Assembly (NCBI GenBank): GCA_963797005.1
Contig: CAWCOF010000017.1
Coordinates: forward strand, 89,148 to 153,147
Source: AWTP1-13 sp963797005
GTDB lineage: Bacteria; Pseudomonadota; Alphaproteobacteria; Rhizobiales; Hyphomicrobiaceae
DNA length: 64,000 nucleotides
Direction: 5' to 3'
Both the position numbers and the translations under genes were made by a program. A model generated the notes under the pieces. It saw only the letters and a list, made by a program, of their open reading frames with translations, was not told the origin of the DNA and made no database searches. Shown here piece after piece: positions 1 to 9,339 of the stretch. Numbering within the stretch: the stretch's first letter is position 1; each line of letters opens with the position of its first letter.

Positions 1-1826
1 TGCACGATGTCGGCGAAGTCGCGGATGGTCTTGGGGTCGCCGATGTCGCGGCTGAAGGCGACCTGGCTCATGCTGAGGTGATGCGCGACCAGCCAGGCCG
101 TGGTCTCGGTCTCCGCCGCGCTCATGCCGAACCGCGGGCACAGCGTGCGCGCAATGCGCTCGCCGACCACGGAGTGGTCCTCCTCGCGCCCCTTGGCGAT
201 GTCGTGCAGGAACGCTGCGACGTAGAGGGCGCGGCGATGCTGGATGGTCTTGAAGATCCTGGTCGAGAGCGGATGCGGCTCGACCGCGTCGCCGTGCTCG
301 ATCTCGGAGAGCACGCCCACCACCCTGATCAGATGCTCGTCGACCGTGTAGTGGTGGTACATGTTGAACTGCGTCATGGCCACCACCCGGCCGAACTCGG
401 GGACGAAGCGGCCGAGCACGCCGGCCTCGTTCATGCGGCGCAGCGTCCCCTCCGGGTTCTGCTCCGAGCACAACAGGTCCAGGAAGATGCGGTTGGCTTC
501 GGGGTCGTTCCTGAGCTTGTCGTCGATCAGCCGCAGCGAGCGGCGCAGCAGCCGCACCGCGTTGGGATGGAAGAAGGCGTCCGTCTGCTCGGCTTTGGCA
601 AAGAAGCGGATCAGGTTGACGGGATCGCGCTTGAACACGTCCGGGTCGGCGACGTTGAGGCGGCCGTTGTCGATGCGGAAGTCGCTGGTGGTGCGGATCT
701 GGCGGCGCGTGCGCCAGCTGAGCGGATTGAGCAGGCCGGTGAACCCCGGCCAGGCCTTGTGCTGCTCGATCTCCAGCGCCGAGCATACGATGGTGGTGAG
801 GTCGCCGACATCCTTGGCGATGAGGAAGTAGTGCTTCATGAAGCGCTCGACCGCACGCAGGCCGCGGCGGCCGACGTAGCCCAGCCGCTCGGCCATGATC
901 GGCTGCACGTCGAAGGTCAGCCGCTCCTCGGCTCGGCCGGCCAGGAAATGCAGATGGCAGCGGATGGTCCAGAGGAAATCCTCGCACCGGCGGAAGGTGG
1001 CGTATTCGTCGGCGGCGAACACCTCGAACTCGACCGAGCCGGTGCTGGGGCCGTCGCCATACAGGTATTTCGCCAGCCAGTGCAGCGTGTGCAGGTCGCG
1101 CAAGCCGCCCTTGCCGTCCTTGATGTTGGGCTCCACGCGATAGCGCGACTCGCCGGAACGGCGGTGACGCTGGTCGCGCTCGGCCATCTTCGCCTCGACG
1201 AACTGGCGCGCCGTGCCGCTGACGACCTCGCGCCGGAAGCGCTGGGTCAATTCGTCGTAGAGCGGCCTATCGCCGAGGATCAGGCGCGCATCGAGCAGCG
1301 CCGTGCGGATGGTGATATCGGCCTTGGCGAGCTTGAGCGACTGCTCGACCGTGCGCGTGGCATGGCCGACCTTGAGCCCCAGGTCCCACAAGAGGTAGAG
1401 CATGTACTCCACCACGCTTTCGCCCCAGGGCGTCTGCTTGTAGGGCAGCAGGAACAGGAGATCGACGTCGGAGAACGGAGCCAGCAGACCGCGGCCGTAG
1501 CCGCCGGTGGCCACGATTGCCATATGCTCGGCGTCGGAGGGATTGGTGGCGCGATAGACGTTGGCGATGGTGTAGTCGAAGACGAGGCGGATGAGCTCGT
1601 CCTGGAACAGCGCCAGGCCCTCCGCACAGCGCCGGCCGTTGCCATCGTTGGCGAGCTGTTGGGCGGCCTCGGCGCGCGCGGTCCGCAAAAGCTCCTTCAG
1701 CCGCTCCAGCACGGCGGGACGCGCCGCATGGGCGGCGCCGTTCTGGCCGTCGATGTAGCCCGCCAATTCTCGCGCGGCCTCCTGCGCGTCGAAATAGGGG
1801 GCCTTGAAGGTGACACTCTTGTCCAT
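1..1826 (-). CDS. glnD: [Protein-PII] uridylyltransferase / uridylyl-removing enzyme GlnD, 3' part missing
   Basis: GlnD uridylylates and deuridylylates PII proteins in response to glutamine and so controls nitrogen assimilation in the cytoplasm. Reading leftwards from ATG at 1826 the frame stays open to the window edge, giving about 608 of the roughly 930 residues usual for the family. The nucleotidyltransferase signature GGYGRG is at residues 108-113, followed by the catalytic SDVD at 119-122; the linker then leads to an HD domain with AFLHDIAKG near residue 540 and further HD-type His residues (LVAHHLS). The C-terminal ACT domains lie outside the window. The start is the first Met before the conserved N-terminal helices. 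In many alphaproteobacteria glnD lies near mutS, which here is 32 kb away. Identification is firm; only completeness is unknown. Confidence 0.95.
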   Translation of the reverse strand, partial: MDKSVTFKAPYFDAQEAARELAGYIDGQNGAAHAARPAVLERLKELLRTARAEAAQQLANDGNGRRCAEGLALFQDELIRLVFDYTIANVYRATNPSDAEHMAIVATGGYGRGLLAPFSDVDLLFLLPYKQTPWGESVVEYMLYLLWDLGLKVGHATRTVEQSLKLAKADITIRTALLDARLILGDRPLYDELTQRFRREVVSGTARQFVEAKMAERDQRHRRSGESRYRVEPNIKDGKGGLRDLHTLHWLAKYLYGDGPSTGSVEFEVFAADEYATFRRCEDFLWTIRCHLHFLAGRAEERLTFDVQPIMAERLGYVGRRGLRAVERFMKHYFLIAKDVGDLTTIVCSALEIEQHKAWPGFTGLLNPLSWRTRRQIRTTSDFRIDNGRLNVADPDVFKRDPVNLIRFFAKAEQTDAFFHPNAVRLLRRSLRLIDDKLRNDPEANRIFLDLLCSEQNPEGTLRRMNEAGVLGRFVPEFGRVVAMTQFNMYHHYTVDEHLIRVVGVLSEIEHGDAVEPHPLSTRIFKTIQHRRALYVAAFLHDIAKGREEDHSVVGERIARTLCPRFGMSAAETETTAWLVAHHLSMSQVAFSRDIGDPKTIRDFADIV

Positions 1827-1991
1827 CGCGCTCAGCAGCAAGGGCTCGGCGCCCGGCAAGCCGGTGGCGCCTCATGCGCGCCGTTCTAAGCAAAGTTTCC
1901 GCGGGAAGCCAACACAACACAGCCCCACCGCCGGTTCGGGCCGGTAGCGAGCGGCTTTTTCGTTGCCCGATCAAGCAGGTGTCGGACCGAC

Positions 1992-2436
1992 CTAATCCGA
2001 TGCGGCAACCTTTGTCAGCAGCTTGATCAGCCTTGCGCGACCGCCCTTGCCGAGCTTCTCGTCGAACTGCTCGCTAAGCTTGGCTTCAACCCGCTTGGCG
2101 CGGCGCAGCAATGCCCTCCCGCCACTGGTCAGATGCGGAACGCGCGAACGCCCATCTTGGGCCGCCGGCCTGCGGCTGACCAAGCCGAGCTCCTCCAGCT
2201 TGTCGATCATGGCGACGAGATTGGCGTCTCGAACTCTCAGCGAGTTCGGCTACCGCCCGTTGCACGCGGCCCGCTTTGTAGCCGACCAGGAGAAGCAGGC
2301 CGTACTCCTGAGGCTGCAGGTCCAGCTCGGCAAACGCCTTCTTGCTCTGTTTGAAAATGGCATTCTGCGCCACCCGCAGCCAGAAGCCGAGGCTCTCGCC
2401 GAGGGGGCCGAGATCTTCGTCGGGGGCTGGCGGCAT
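1992..2436 (-). pseudogene. MarR-family transcriptional regulator, frameshifted
   Basis: This is a winged-helix repressor of the MarR family, about 147 residues when repaired. The N-terminal half (starting MPPAPDED, ATG at 2436) carries the helices ending in a GRVQRAVAE segment; the C-terminal half, in another frame, reads RDANLVAMIDKLEELGLVSR, the recognition helix and wing, and runs to TAG at 1992-1994. The halves join if one C is removed from the run around 2243-2248, giving AESLRVRDANLV. The gene is therefore broken as given, by a real mutation or a sequencing indel. A 25-bp inverted repeat lies just upstream and could be its own operator. The ligand is unknown. Confidence 0.75.
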
Positions 2437-2857
2437 GGGGCGATCAATCCATTTGAAGTGTCGATACACAAATGGTCTTTGGACAAATAGACAGTGGTCT
2501 GTCACAAGGCGCAAGTGCTACCCTTGGCTGAGAAGAAAAAGCAGCGTTGCAGAATGTGAGGGGCTCGCGCTCGACGGGTAGAGCGGACCCAACACCCTGT
2601 TCGCCGCACGACCAGCGCAAGACGCGGGCTGGTCGAGAAAAGTTCCAAAGCACCGGCTTGCTCGGCTTACGCCACGCGCACGATTGTCGCAGGCTGCGCG
2701 AGCAAGTTCTTCTCCGGGAGAAATAGGGAAAAGGGCCGACGGCTGACACCGACCGGTTCGCTCACCTCGACACCGCCTGGATGGCAGGTCTCGCGCGCGA
2801 AACGGCCGGCAGCGCAGGATTGCGCTAGTTCCAGCGCAACGCAACGATGCAACGGTC
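2437..2857. other. Intergenic region, no gene recognised
   Basis: The 421 bases between the MarR-type gene and the sugar-transferase gene hold the inverted repeat at 2450-2474. The rest has no open frame that I recognise and no clear RNA structure. Both flanking genes run leftwards, so this stretch should contain the promoter of the MarR gene. Confidence 0.5.
2450..2474. promoter_or_regulatory. Inverted repeat, candidate MarR operator
   Basis: CATTTG at 2450-2455 is matched by CAAATG at 2469-2474, with GTGT and ACAC as inner arms. It lies 14 bases upstream of the MarR-family start, the usual place for an autoregulatory operator. The assignment rests only on symmetry and position. Confidence 0.4.
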
Positions 2858-4369
2858 TCAGGGTTTATGCGGCTCGACAACGCGTGCCGTGCACAACGGC
2901 CGCGTTGTCGCGGTCAGAGCGCGTTGCGGCCGACGAAGCCCGACGAAGGGCGTCAGCGCCAGGATCTTGAGGTCGAGGCCGAGCGACCAGTTCTCGATGT
3001 AATGAAGGTCGTGCTCGACGCGCTTGCGCATCTTCTCGGGCGTTTCGGTGGGGCCGCGGAAGCCGTTGACCTGCGCCCAGCCCGTCATGCCGGGCTTGAC
3101 GCAGTGGCGGTTGGCGTAGCGCTCCAGCAGATCGCCGTAATACTGGTTGTGGGCGACGGCGTGCGGGCGCGGCCCCACCAGCGACATCTCGCCCTTGAGC
3201 ACGTTGAAGAGCTGGGGCAGCTCGTCGAGGCTCGTGCTCCGCAGGAACCGGCCGACGCGTGTCACGCGCGGATCGTTCTTGCGCGCCTGCACGATCCGGT
3301 CGCCGTTCTCCGTCACGTGCATGGTCCTGAACTTGTAGACGTCGATGACGTCGTGATTGTAGCCGTGCCGGCGCTGGCGGAAGAGCGCAGGCCCTGCGCT
3401 CTCGAGGCGAATGGCAGCCGCGACCGCCAGCATCACCGGCGCCAGCAGAACAAGACAGATGGCGCCGCCCACATAGTCGAGCGCGAGCTTGACGAGATAG
3501 CCCCAGTCGCGGATCGGCTTCGGCTTCACCTGCAGCAGGCTCACCGCGCCGAGCCGCTCGGTGGTGAGTATGGGCACGTTCAAGCCGGCGGGACACAGCC
3601 ACAGGTCGACCGGCAGCACGCTCAGCTCGTCCACGAGGCGCATTGTCGTTTGATGCGGCGTCTCGGACAGGGCAACGACCACTTCATCGATCTGGTTGCG
3701 CTGGCCGGCGGAGATCAAGTCCGACAGCGTCGGTCGCGCGCTGTCCTCCCCGCAGTCGGAGAAGATGCCGACGACGCGCACGCCCGACGTCTGGCTGAGC
3801 CTGGCCGCGAGCTGGTGCGCCGCGCCGGCGCGGCCAACGACGGCGATGCGCCGCGCGGTGTAGCCGGCAGACGCGAGCCACCCCAGCAGGCGCGCCGACA
3901 GCGGACGGCTTGCAGGTAGCACGATCAGGGTCAGGCCCAGCCAGGTCAGGAGCCAGCCGCGCGAATAGTCGGCCGAGACCTTCATCAGATAGGCAATGGC
4001 GATGAGGATGAGGAACGAAAGGCCGATCGAGACGATGAGCTCGCCCAGCCGCTGGCGCCACGCCAGAATCGCGGCCGGCTTGTCCAGGCCCCGCAGGCGC
4101 ATCGCGTAGTGCAGCGTGAGCCCGCCCGCCAGTCCCGCCAGCAGGTAGGGCTGGTGGCCCTGTTCGCTCTCGAGAAAGAGGGCGAGATAGATGATCTTGG
4201 CGAGCGCCGCGGCGGCAACGACGAGGCCGATCTCGATGAAGGCGAGGAGGTCGAGGACGATGCGGTCCGGGATGCGCAGCGCCGGCGCGCGCGATGCGGC
4301 AAGCGCCGCGGAGGCCATGGCTCCCGTTGGAGCAATGGCCGCAAGTCCGGCGCGCGACATGTCGCCCAT
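2858..4369 (-). CDS. Undecaprenyl-phosphate sugar-1-phosphate transferase (exopolysaccharide initiating enzyme, WcaJ/ExoY type)
   Basis: This 503-residue inner-membrane enzyme would start exopolysaccharide repeat units by moving a sugar-1-phosphate from a UDP-sugar to undecaprenyl phosphate. The N-terminal half has about four membrane segments (residues 35-165), then a Rossmann-like CoA-binding-type domain (RRIAVVGRAGAA, near 172), another membrane helix near 295, and the C-terminal bacterial sugar transferase domain. That domain shows YKFRTMH, SLDELPQLFNVLKGEMS, VGPRPH and KPGMTGWAQVNG in the right order. Length fits the long WcaJ class rather than the short ExoY class. The start at 4369 has GGGGA seven bases upstream. 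It faces the outer-membrane and export genes at 4759-7124 and is part of the same locus. The sugar cannot be read from the sequence. Confidence 0.93.
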   Translation of the reverse strand: MGDMSRAGLAAIAPTGAMASAALAASRAPALRIPDRIVLDLLAFIEIGLVVAAAALAKIIYLALFLESEQGHQPYLLAGLAGGLTLHYAMRLRGLDKPAAILAWRQRLGELIVSIGLSFLILIAIAYLMKVSADYSRGWLLTWLGLTLIVLPASRPLSARLLGWLASAGYTARRIAVVGRAGAAHQLAARLSQTSGVRVVGIFSDCGEDSARPTLSDLISAGQRNQIDEVVVALSETPHQTTMRLVDELSVLPVDLWLCPAGLNVPILTTERLGAVSLLQVKPKPIRDWGYLVKLALDYVGGAICLVLLAPVMLAVAAAIRLESAGPALFRQRRHGYNHDVIDVYKFRTMHVTENGDRIVQARKNDPRVTRVGRFLRSTSLDELPQLFNVLKGEMSLVGPRPHAVAHNQYYGDLLERYANRHCVKPGMTGWAQVNGFRGPTETPEKMRKRVEHDLHYIENWSLGLDLKILALTPFVGLRRPQRALTATTRPLCTARVVEPHKP

Positions 4370-4758
4370 AGTCTATTCCCCGCTGTGCCCTCAGCAGGGG
4401 CGACGTTTAAGCGTTTCACCGCGCTTCGCAACGCAACGCCGCGTTGACGATTAACCGCCGTGCCGTTCCGAGATGCGAGCGCGAAACCGGCACGGGAGAC
4501 ACAGTCTGGACGACAGGCAACATTTCATTAACCGACTAAGCTCATTGATCCTCCAGAACGATCGGAGAAAGCCGCAGGGAACGTATGCCGCTGGCACGCC
4601 GCCGCATGGCGTGCCGCGACGGGACCGTTCGCGCGCACGGAGTTCCGCTGCAAGGGATCGAGGGCCGGCCTCGCCGGCCCGGATGGCGCGGTGGCCGCTC
4701 GTGGCGTTGGTTGCGTTTGGGGAGAGGCGCATCAAGCAATTCGAGAGAGCTCGGGTGC
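4370..4758. other. Divergent intergenic region in the exopolysaccharide locus
   Basis: This 389-base spacer separates the leftward sugar-transferase gene from the rightward barrel/export operon and must hold promoters for both. It includes AT-rich patches such as TTGACGATTAACC near 4443 and CATTTCATTAACC near 4523. Long frames cross it but lack family resemblance or start signals, so I call no gene. Confidence 0.5.
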
Positions 4759-6027
4759 ATGGCCGGCAGAGCCGCACGACTGCTTGCCGGGGCCGTCCTG
4801 GCGATCGGGCCAATCGTCTCCGGCCCGGCGGTGCGGGCGGAATCGCCGCCGCTCAGCTCGGTCAAGCCCGACAGCTATCCCGACAATCCCGCCGGCATCA
4901 GATACGGTAACTTTCTCTTCCACGCCTCGGTGGCGAGCGGCTTCGCCTGGGACAGCAACATATTCTCCAGCAAGGACGGCGTGATCGCCGACCGCATCAC
5001 GTTCGTCCGGCCGGGCTTGACGATCAGCACGCTCGACCCGGACCGGAAGTTCACCTTCCAGACCTCGCTCCAGCACCTCGAGTACGAGAAGGCGACGGAC
5101 GAGTCCCGCACCGATGCCCAGGCCTCGCTGGCGGGGACGGTCAGGCTGCAAAGGGACACGTGGGTCGACATCGCGCTGCGTGCCGGCCGCGTGCACGATG
5201 ACCGCTCGCTCCAGCACCGCGACATTCCCGACGATGCGGCCGAGCCCGTGCTGCACAACGACTATGGCGCCTCGATCGCGCTGCGCCGCGACTTCAATCC
5301 CATGATCTCGACCACCACCATCTCCTACGAGAACAACGACTATTTCAACGTCCGCTCCAACGCCGGGCCCAGCATCAACCTGCAGTTCCTCGACCGCGAC
5401 GTGTTCACCGCCTCGCACAATCTCGATCTGCGCCTGTCGCACCGGCTGTCGCTGTTCAGCCGCCAGGCCGTCACCGGCTCGATCTATCGCAAGGTGGGCG
5501 GCGTCGATCCGAGAGACTCGGTCAAGTACACCCTGGTCAACGGCATCGAGGTGGCGTTTACCCCGCTGATCAAGGGGCGCTTCTCGTTCCACTACGCCAA
5601 GGAGCAGTTCGACTCGCCGGCCTACAGCGCGGAGCCCGAGCGCATCTACTCGGCCGACGTGACCTGGTCGCCGCGGCGCCACATTCGCCTCACGGCCAGC
5701 TTTGCGCGTGATTTCGGCGGCATCAACTTCGACTTCGATGCTGCGGGCGGGCATCGCACGCGCGCCGGCCTCGGCCTCGAGTACGACATCAGCCGCCGGC
5801 TGCTGTTCCGCACCTCCTTCCACTACCAGCACGCCAACGAGGCCGGCATCGCCGCGGCGGGCAGCAGGGTGGAGGATACCTACCAGTACAAAGCTTCCCT
5901 CGGATACCAGGCCAACCGCTACTGGAACCTGTCGCTCGACTACGCCTACGAGGCGCGCCGGGCGCTCGACTACTTCGCGGAGTTCGACCGCCAGGTGATC
6001 CAGGCGTCCGCCACGGCGAGGTTTTGA
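4759..6027 (+). CDS. Outer-membrane beta-barrel protein of the exopolysaccharide locus
   Basis: The 422-residue product starts with a signal peptide (MAGRAARLLAGAVLAIGPIV, cleavage near VRA-ES) and continues as alternating polar and hydrophobic strands typical of a beta-barrel, for example FHASVASGFAWDSNIF and KFTFQTSLQHLEYEK, ending in a terminal Phe (ATARF) as do many barrels inserted by BamA. It resembles the BBP2/EpsL-like barrels found in exopolysaccharide operons. The frame is open further upstream, but I chose ATG 4759 because it begins the signal peptide and has a GAGAG motif before it. The small periplasmic protein gene follows after 20 bases. It probably takes part in polymer passage or anchoring at the outer membrane; this is inferred from context. 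Confidence 0.75.
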   Translation: MAGRAARLLAGAVLAIGPIVSGPAVRAESPPLSSVKPDSYPDNPAGIRYGNFLFHASVASGFAWDSNIFSSKDGVIADRITFVRPGLTISTLDPDRKFTFQTSLQHLEYEKATDESRTDAQASLAGTVRLQRDTWVDIALRAGRVHDDRSLQHRDIPDDAAEPVLHNDYGASIALRRDFNPMISTTTISYENNDYFNVRSNAGPSINLQFLDRDVFTASHNLDLRLSHRLSLFSRQAVTGSIYRKVGGVDPRDSVKYTLVNGIEVAFTPLIKGRFSFHYAKEQFDSPAYSAEPERIYSADVTWSPRRHIRLTASFARDFGGINFDFDAAGGHRTRAGLGLEYDISRRLLFRTSFHYQHANEAGIAAAGSRVEDTYQYKASLGYQANRYWNLSLDYAYEARRALDYFAEFDRQVIQASATARF

Positions 6028-6047
6028 TGACGAGACGAGGTGATCCC

Positions 6048-6520
6048 ATGCAATCGCGATGGCTCTTCACGATCTTGAGCGTGGTCGCGCTGCTGCTTGC
6101 GACGATGGTCGGCGCGAGCGCGCAGGGCGACCGCTTCGTCGGCGTGCGCAAGGACGTCTCCGAGGAGGTGATCCTGTTCTCGATCGACGCTCTGACCGGG
6201 ACCGAGCGCAGAATCGCGACGCTGCACAAGGCCGATGCCAACGTGCAGCTCCTCGGCCTCACCGCGCTCAACGCCCGCCGCGGCACCTTCTCCTATGCCT
6301 ACACCGACCGGGCGGCCGGCAAGGACTTCCTGCACACGGTCAGCGCCGTCAACGGGCCACGGTCTCCCGCACGCCGCTGCCCCCCGACGTCAGCGGACTG
6401 GAGATCGTGGCCGACACCGGCCGGCCCTACGAGGACCAGATGCGAAGTGATGCCCTGCTGCGCCGGATCGAGCATCTCGAGCAGGAAGTAAGACGTCTCA
6501 AGAGCCAAGTCAGGCGTTGA
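6048..6520 (+). pseudogene. Small exported protein of the exopolysaccharide operon, frameshifted
   Basis: I do not recognise the family. The start ATG 6048 has GAGG seven bases before it and opens a signal peptide (SRWLFTILSVVALLLATMVGASA). The first frame runs to NG near 6356, and the natural continuation is in a second frame (TVSRTPLPPDVSGLEIVAD) ending in a coiled-coil-like tail rich in Glu, Arg and Lys (RRIEHLEQEVRRLKSQVRR). Restoring one G in the run at 6354-6356 joins the two into a product of about 157 residues. It lies between the barrel gene and the Wza-like gene in one operon, which suggests a periplasmic accessory role in polymer export. Confidence 0.6.
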
Positions 6521-6566
6521 GGTCAGCGATCGGGTTCCCGCGTACCCATCTTCGAGGACAAAGACG

Positions 6567-7124
6567 ATGCAATGGCGAAAATTGGTAATGGCGGCGGCTC
6601 TGGCCGTCGTGCTCGGCGGGTGCACGCGCTATCCGCCCGAGCTCTACGGGTTTGCTTTCGACGACAAGTACACGCTCGACTCGGGCGACGAGGTGCGCGT
6701 GGTGGTGTTCGAGGCCGACAACCTCCCGCAATCCTACAAGGTGGATGCCGGCGGACGTATCTCGGTGCCCGTGGCCGGCGTCGTCACCGTCCGCGGCAAG
6801 ACCGTGGAGCAGGTCCAGCGCATCATTGCCGGGCGCCTGAAGGACAGCTTCATCAAGGACCCGAAGGTTGCCGTGCAGGTCGTCGCCTATCGCCCGGTGT
6901 TCGTGCTGGGCGAGGTGAGGACCGCGGGCCAGTTCGCCTTCGTCAACGGCCTCACCGTGGAATCGGCCGTGGCGATCGCCGGCGGCTACACGGAGCGGGC
7001 CCTTCTCTCGGAGGCCCGCGTCGTTCGCGTCGGCGCCGACGGATCGCGCATCGTGTCCTACGTTCCGGGCGGATTCCCGGTGCGGCCGGGCGACACGATC
7101 TACGTTCCCGAACGGTGGTTCTGA
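6567..7124 (+). CDS. Polysaccharide export lipoprotein (Wza/OPX family, short form)
   Basis: The 185-residue protein begins with a lipoprotein signal (VVLGGC, Cys at residue 19). It carries the Poly_export domain (YTLDSGDEVRVVVFE at about 34-48, then YKVDAGGRISVPVAG), followed by one SLBB-type region (VFVLGEVRTAGQFAFVNG, VESAVAIAGGYT). It would form the periplasmic and outer-membrane part of the capsule or exopolysaccharide channel. At 185 residues it lacks the long C-terminal part that makes the alpha-helical pore in E. coli Wza, so the upstream barrel protein may supply the outer-membrane conduit; that pairing is my inference. The start has CGAGGA upstream. It is the last gene of the rightward operon and converges on the Wzc-like gene. 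Confidence 0.9.
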   Translation: MQWRKLVMAAALAVVLGGCTRYPPELYGFAFDDKYTLDSGDEVRVVVFEADNLPQSYKVDAGGRISVPVAGVVTVRGKTVEQVQRIIAGRLKDSFIKDPKVAVQVVAYRPVFVLGEVRTAGQFAFVNGLTVESAVAIAGGYTERALLSEARVVRVGADGSRIVSYVPGGFPVRPGDTIYVPERWF

Positions 7125-7149
7125 CGCGCTGAGCGGCGAGCCTTGCAGG

Positions 7150-7172
7150 GCAGCCCCGAATGCCGGGGCTGC
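7150..7172. terminator. Hairpin between convergent exopolysaccharide genes
   Basis: GCAGCCCCG (7150-7158) pairs perfectly with CGGGGCTGC (7164-7172) around a five-base loop. It sits between two genes that end towards each other. There is no T run, so termination would rely on the strong stem alone or on Rho. Confidence 0.6.
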
Positions 7173-7182
7173 GCGCGACGGC

Positions 7183-9339
7183 TCACGCCGAGGTGTTGAT
7201 GCCGTAGAGCCTTGCCTTGGCGAAATCGACCTTGTTGAGCACGGCCCCGGCAATGCGGGCATCGTTCTTGAGCAGCAGGTCGACGGCTTCCTTGGCCGTA
7301 TCGATAGTGGTCTTCAGCCACTCGATGACGACCACCGTGGCATCGACATGGCGCGCCAGCATGCGCGCGTCGAGGCAGGTGACGATGGCGACCGTGTCCA
7401 CCACGACGAGGTCGTAGTTGGCCCGTCCCCACTCCAGCATCTGCTGCATCCGTCGCGAGGCGAGCAGCGAGGCCGCGTTGGGCGCCGACCGCGTCGCCGG
7501 CACCAGGTCGACCTTGGCCTCCTCGCTGCGCACGACCGCGGCCTCTATCTCCACCTTGCCGTCGAGATAGGCCACCAGGTCCGCCTTCGGCGCGCCCGAG
7601 CGCGCCAGCCCGTCGGTGGTCGGCGTGCGCAGGTTGGCTGAGATGAGCAGCACCTTGAGGCCCGAGCGGGCCGCCGTCTCGGCGAAGTTCGCCGCGATCA
7701 CCGACTTGCCTTCGCCCGGCGTGGCCGACGTGAACATGACTGTCTTGATCGGCGCGTCGTGACTGACCGACGTGAGGGCCGAGCTGAGCCCGACCATGGC
7801 GTCGGCAAAGGGCGACCCGACATGGGTGGTTGAGAATCTGAGCGCGTTCTGCGTGCGCGCCACACCGCCGGCGAACGCCGGCAGCAGGGGCACATCGGTG
7901 AGGTGCGGAACGCCGAGCTTGGTCTCGACGTCGCGTCCGCGCTTGAAGGTCTTGTCCATGAGCTCGCTCAGCAGCGTGAGACCAACGCCGAGGCCGAGCC
8001 CGAACACAAGCCCCCCCAGCGCCAGCAGCTTGGTCTTGGGCTTGCTCGAGGTGAGCGGCGGCACGGCTTCGGCAACGACGCGGAAATCCGTGGCCTTCCA
8101 CGTCTCCTGGGCGGCAGCCTGCTTCATGCGCTGCAGCATCAACTCGTAGACGGCCTTGTCGCTGGCCGCTTCGCGCTGCAGCTCGCGCAGCTCGACATAC
8201 TCGGATTTCTGGCTGGTGGTCCGCTGCGACGCGGCCTTCAGGCTCGCCTCCAGCGACCTCTCCCGGCTCTTTGCCACCGCGAGCTCGTTCTTGAGCGTGG
8301 CCGTGATGCGGCGCACCTCCTCGTCGATCTGGCTGCTAAGCCCCTCTTTCTCCGCGCGCGCCTTCACCACCAGCGGGTGGGCGCGCCCAAATCTCGACTT
8401 CAGGCTGTCCTCCTCGCGGATCACCTGCGCGAGCTGGGTCCTGAGCTGCATGATCAGGCCCGACTGGGCAAGCTCGCCCAGCTGCTTCTCGTCCATGGCC
8501 TTGCCGCCATGCTGGAGCAGTGCGGTGTACTTGGCCTCGGCCTCCGCCGTCCTGGCGTGCGCCATGATCAGCTCCTCGTTGAGGCGCACGAGCTGCTTGT
8601 CCTCGAGCGTGGCGCCGGCGCTGTCGACAACGTCCATTTGGCGCTTGAGGCGCTCGTAGCGCTCCTCGGAGCCGCGCAGCTTGACCCTTTGCTCCTCGAG
8701 CCTTGCCTTGAGCCACTCGGTGGCGCGCCGCGTGGCATCGAACCGGTCCTGCATCTGCTGCACGAGATATTCGTCGGCGACCGCGTTGGCGAGGCGCGCC
8801 GCCTTCCAGGGATCCTTCAGCGTGACGCTCACCTGCAGCAGGTTGGTGTATTGCGACTGCGTCACCTCGATCGACTTGTGCACGGCCTCCATGAGTTTGA
8901 TCGCATCGTTGCTCATGCCGGCCGCCCCTTGATGCGGCTCCGGCTCCGGCGAGCCGAACAGCATGAAGAGCTGCGCCTTGGCCGTCCCCAGCACACCCGG
9001 GCCGTGACGCCGCACGGCGAAGTCGGGATCGTTGGCCAGCCCCAGCTTGTCGATCACGCGCTTGAGCACGCTGGGCGCCACGATGACGGCCGCCTCGCTG
9101 GCAATGGCGTTCGACGATGGACGGAAGGGGGAGATGACCGCGTCGCTGAGGACTTTCTCCTCGCGGCTGTCGACCATCAGCACCGTGGTGGCCGTGTACT
9201 GCGGCCGGATGAGGACCATCAGCGCCAGGGCCAGCACCACGCCGAGCCCGGCGCCGAACGCGAGCAGCCGCGCGCGACGCCGCATCATCATGTAAAGGCC
9301 GCGCAGATCGATGCTCGATTGCGGGAGATTCTGTTCCAT
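7183..9339 (-). CDS. Polysaccharide co-polymerase / BY-kinase-like protein (Wzc/ExoP family) with altered Walker A'
   Basis: This 718-residue inner-membrane protein has the layout of Wzc: an N-terminal membrane helix (about 27-45), a Wzz-type periplasmic domain with long coiled coil (about 200-400), a second membrane helix near 450 and a C-terminal P-loop ATPase. Walker A is ATPGEGKS. The following Walker A' motif, normally DADLR-like, reads ISANLR, so the catalytic aspartates are missing, and the C-terminus (LYGINTSA) has no tyrosine cluster. The protein may still control chain length and bridge to the exporter but is doubtful as a tyrosine kinase. ATG 9339 is preferred over the longer frame because AAGGGG lies at a suitable distance upstream. 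It is transcribed away from the WecG-type gene. Confidence 0.9.
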   Translation of the reverse strand: MEQNLPQSSIDLRGLYMMMRRRARLLAFGAGLGVVLALALMVLIRPQYTATTVLMVDSREEKVLSDAVISPFRPSSNAIASEAAVIVAPSVLKRVIDKLGLANDPDFAVRRHGPGVLGTAKAQLFMLFGSPEPEPHQGAAGMSNDAIKLMEAVHKSIEVTQSQYTNLLQVSVTLKDPWKAARLANAVADEYLVQQMQDRFDATRRATEWLKARLEEQRVKLRGSEERYERLKRQMDVVDSAGATLEDKQLVRLNEELIMAHARTAEAEAKYTALLQHGGKAMDEKQLGELAQSGLIMQLRTQLAQVIREEDSLKSRFGRAHPLVVKARAEKEGLSSQIDEEVRRITATLKNELAVAKSRERSLEASLKAASQRTTSQKSEYVELRELQREAASDKAVYELMLQRMKQAAAQETWKATDFRVVAEAVPPLTSSKPKTKLLALGGLVFGLGLGVGLTLLSELMDKTFKRGRDVETKLGVPHLTDVPLLPAFAGGVARTQNALRFSTTHVGSPFADAMVGLSSALTSVSHDAPIKTVMFTSATPGEGKSVIAANFAETAARSGLKVLLISANLRTPTTDGLARSGAPKADLVAYLDGKVEIEAAVVRSEEAKVDLVPATRSAPNAASLLASRRMQQMLEWGRANYDLVVVDTVAIVTCLDARMLARHVDATVVVIEWLKTTIDTAKEAVDLLLKNDARIAGAVLNKVDFAKARLYGINTSA

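Noticed and set aside
78..1889. A 603-codon open frame on the plus strand
   Set aside because: It is antisense to glnD; its low-complexity Arg/Ala/Glu/Val composition is typical of shadow frames in GC-rich DNA, and the minus frame has unmistakable GlnD motifs.
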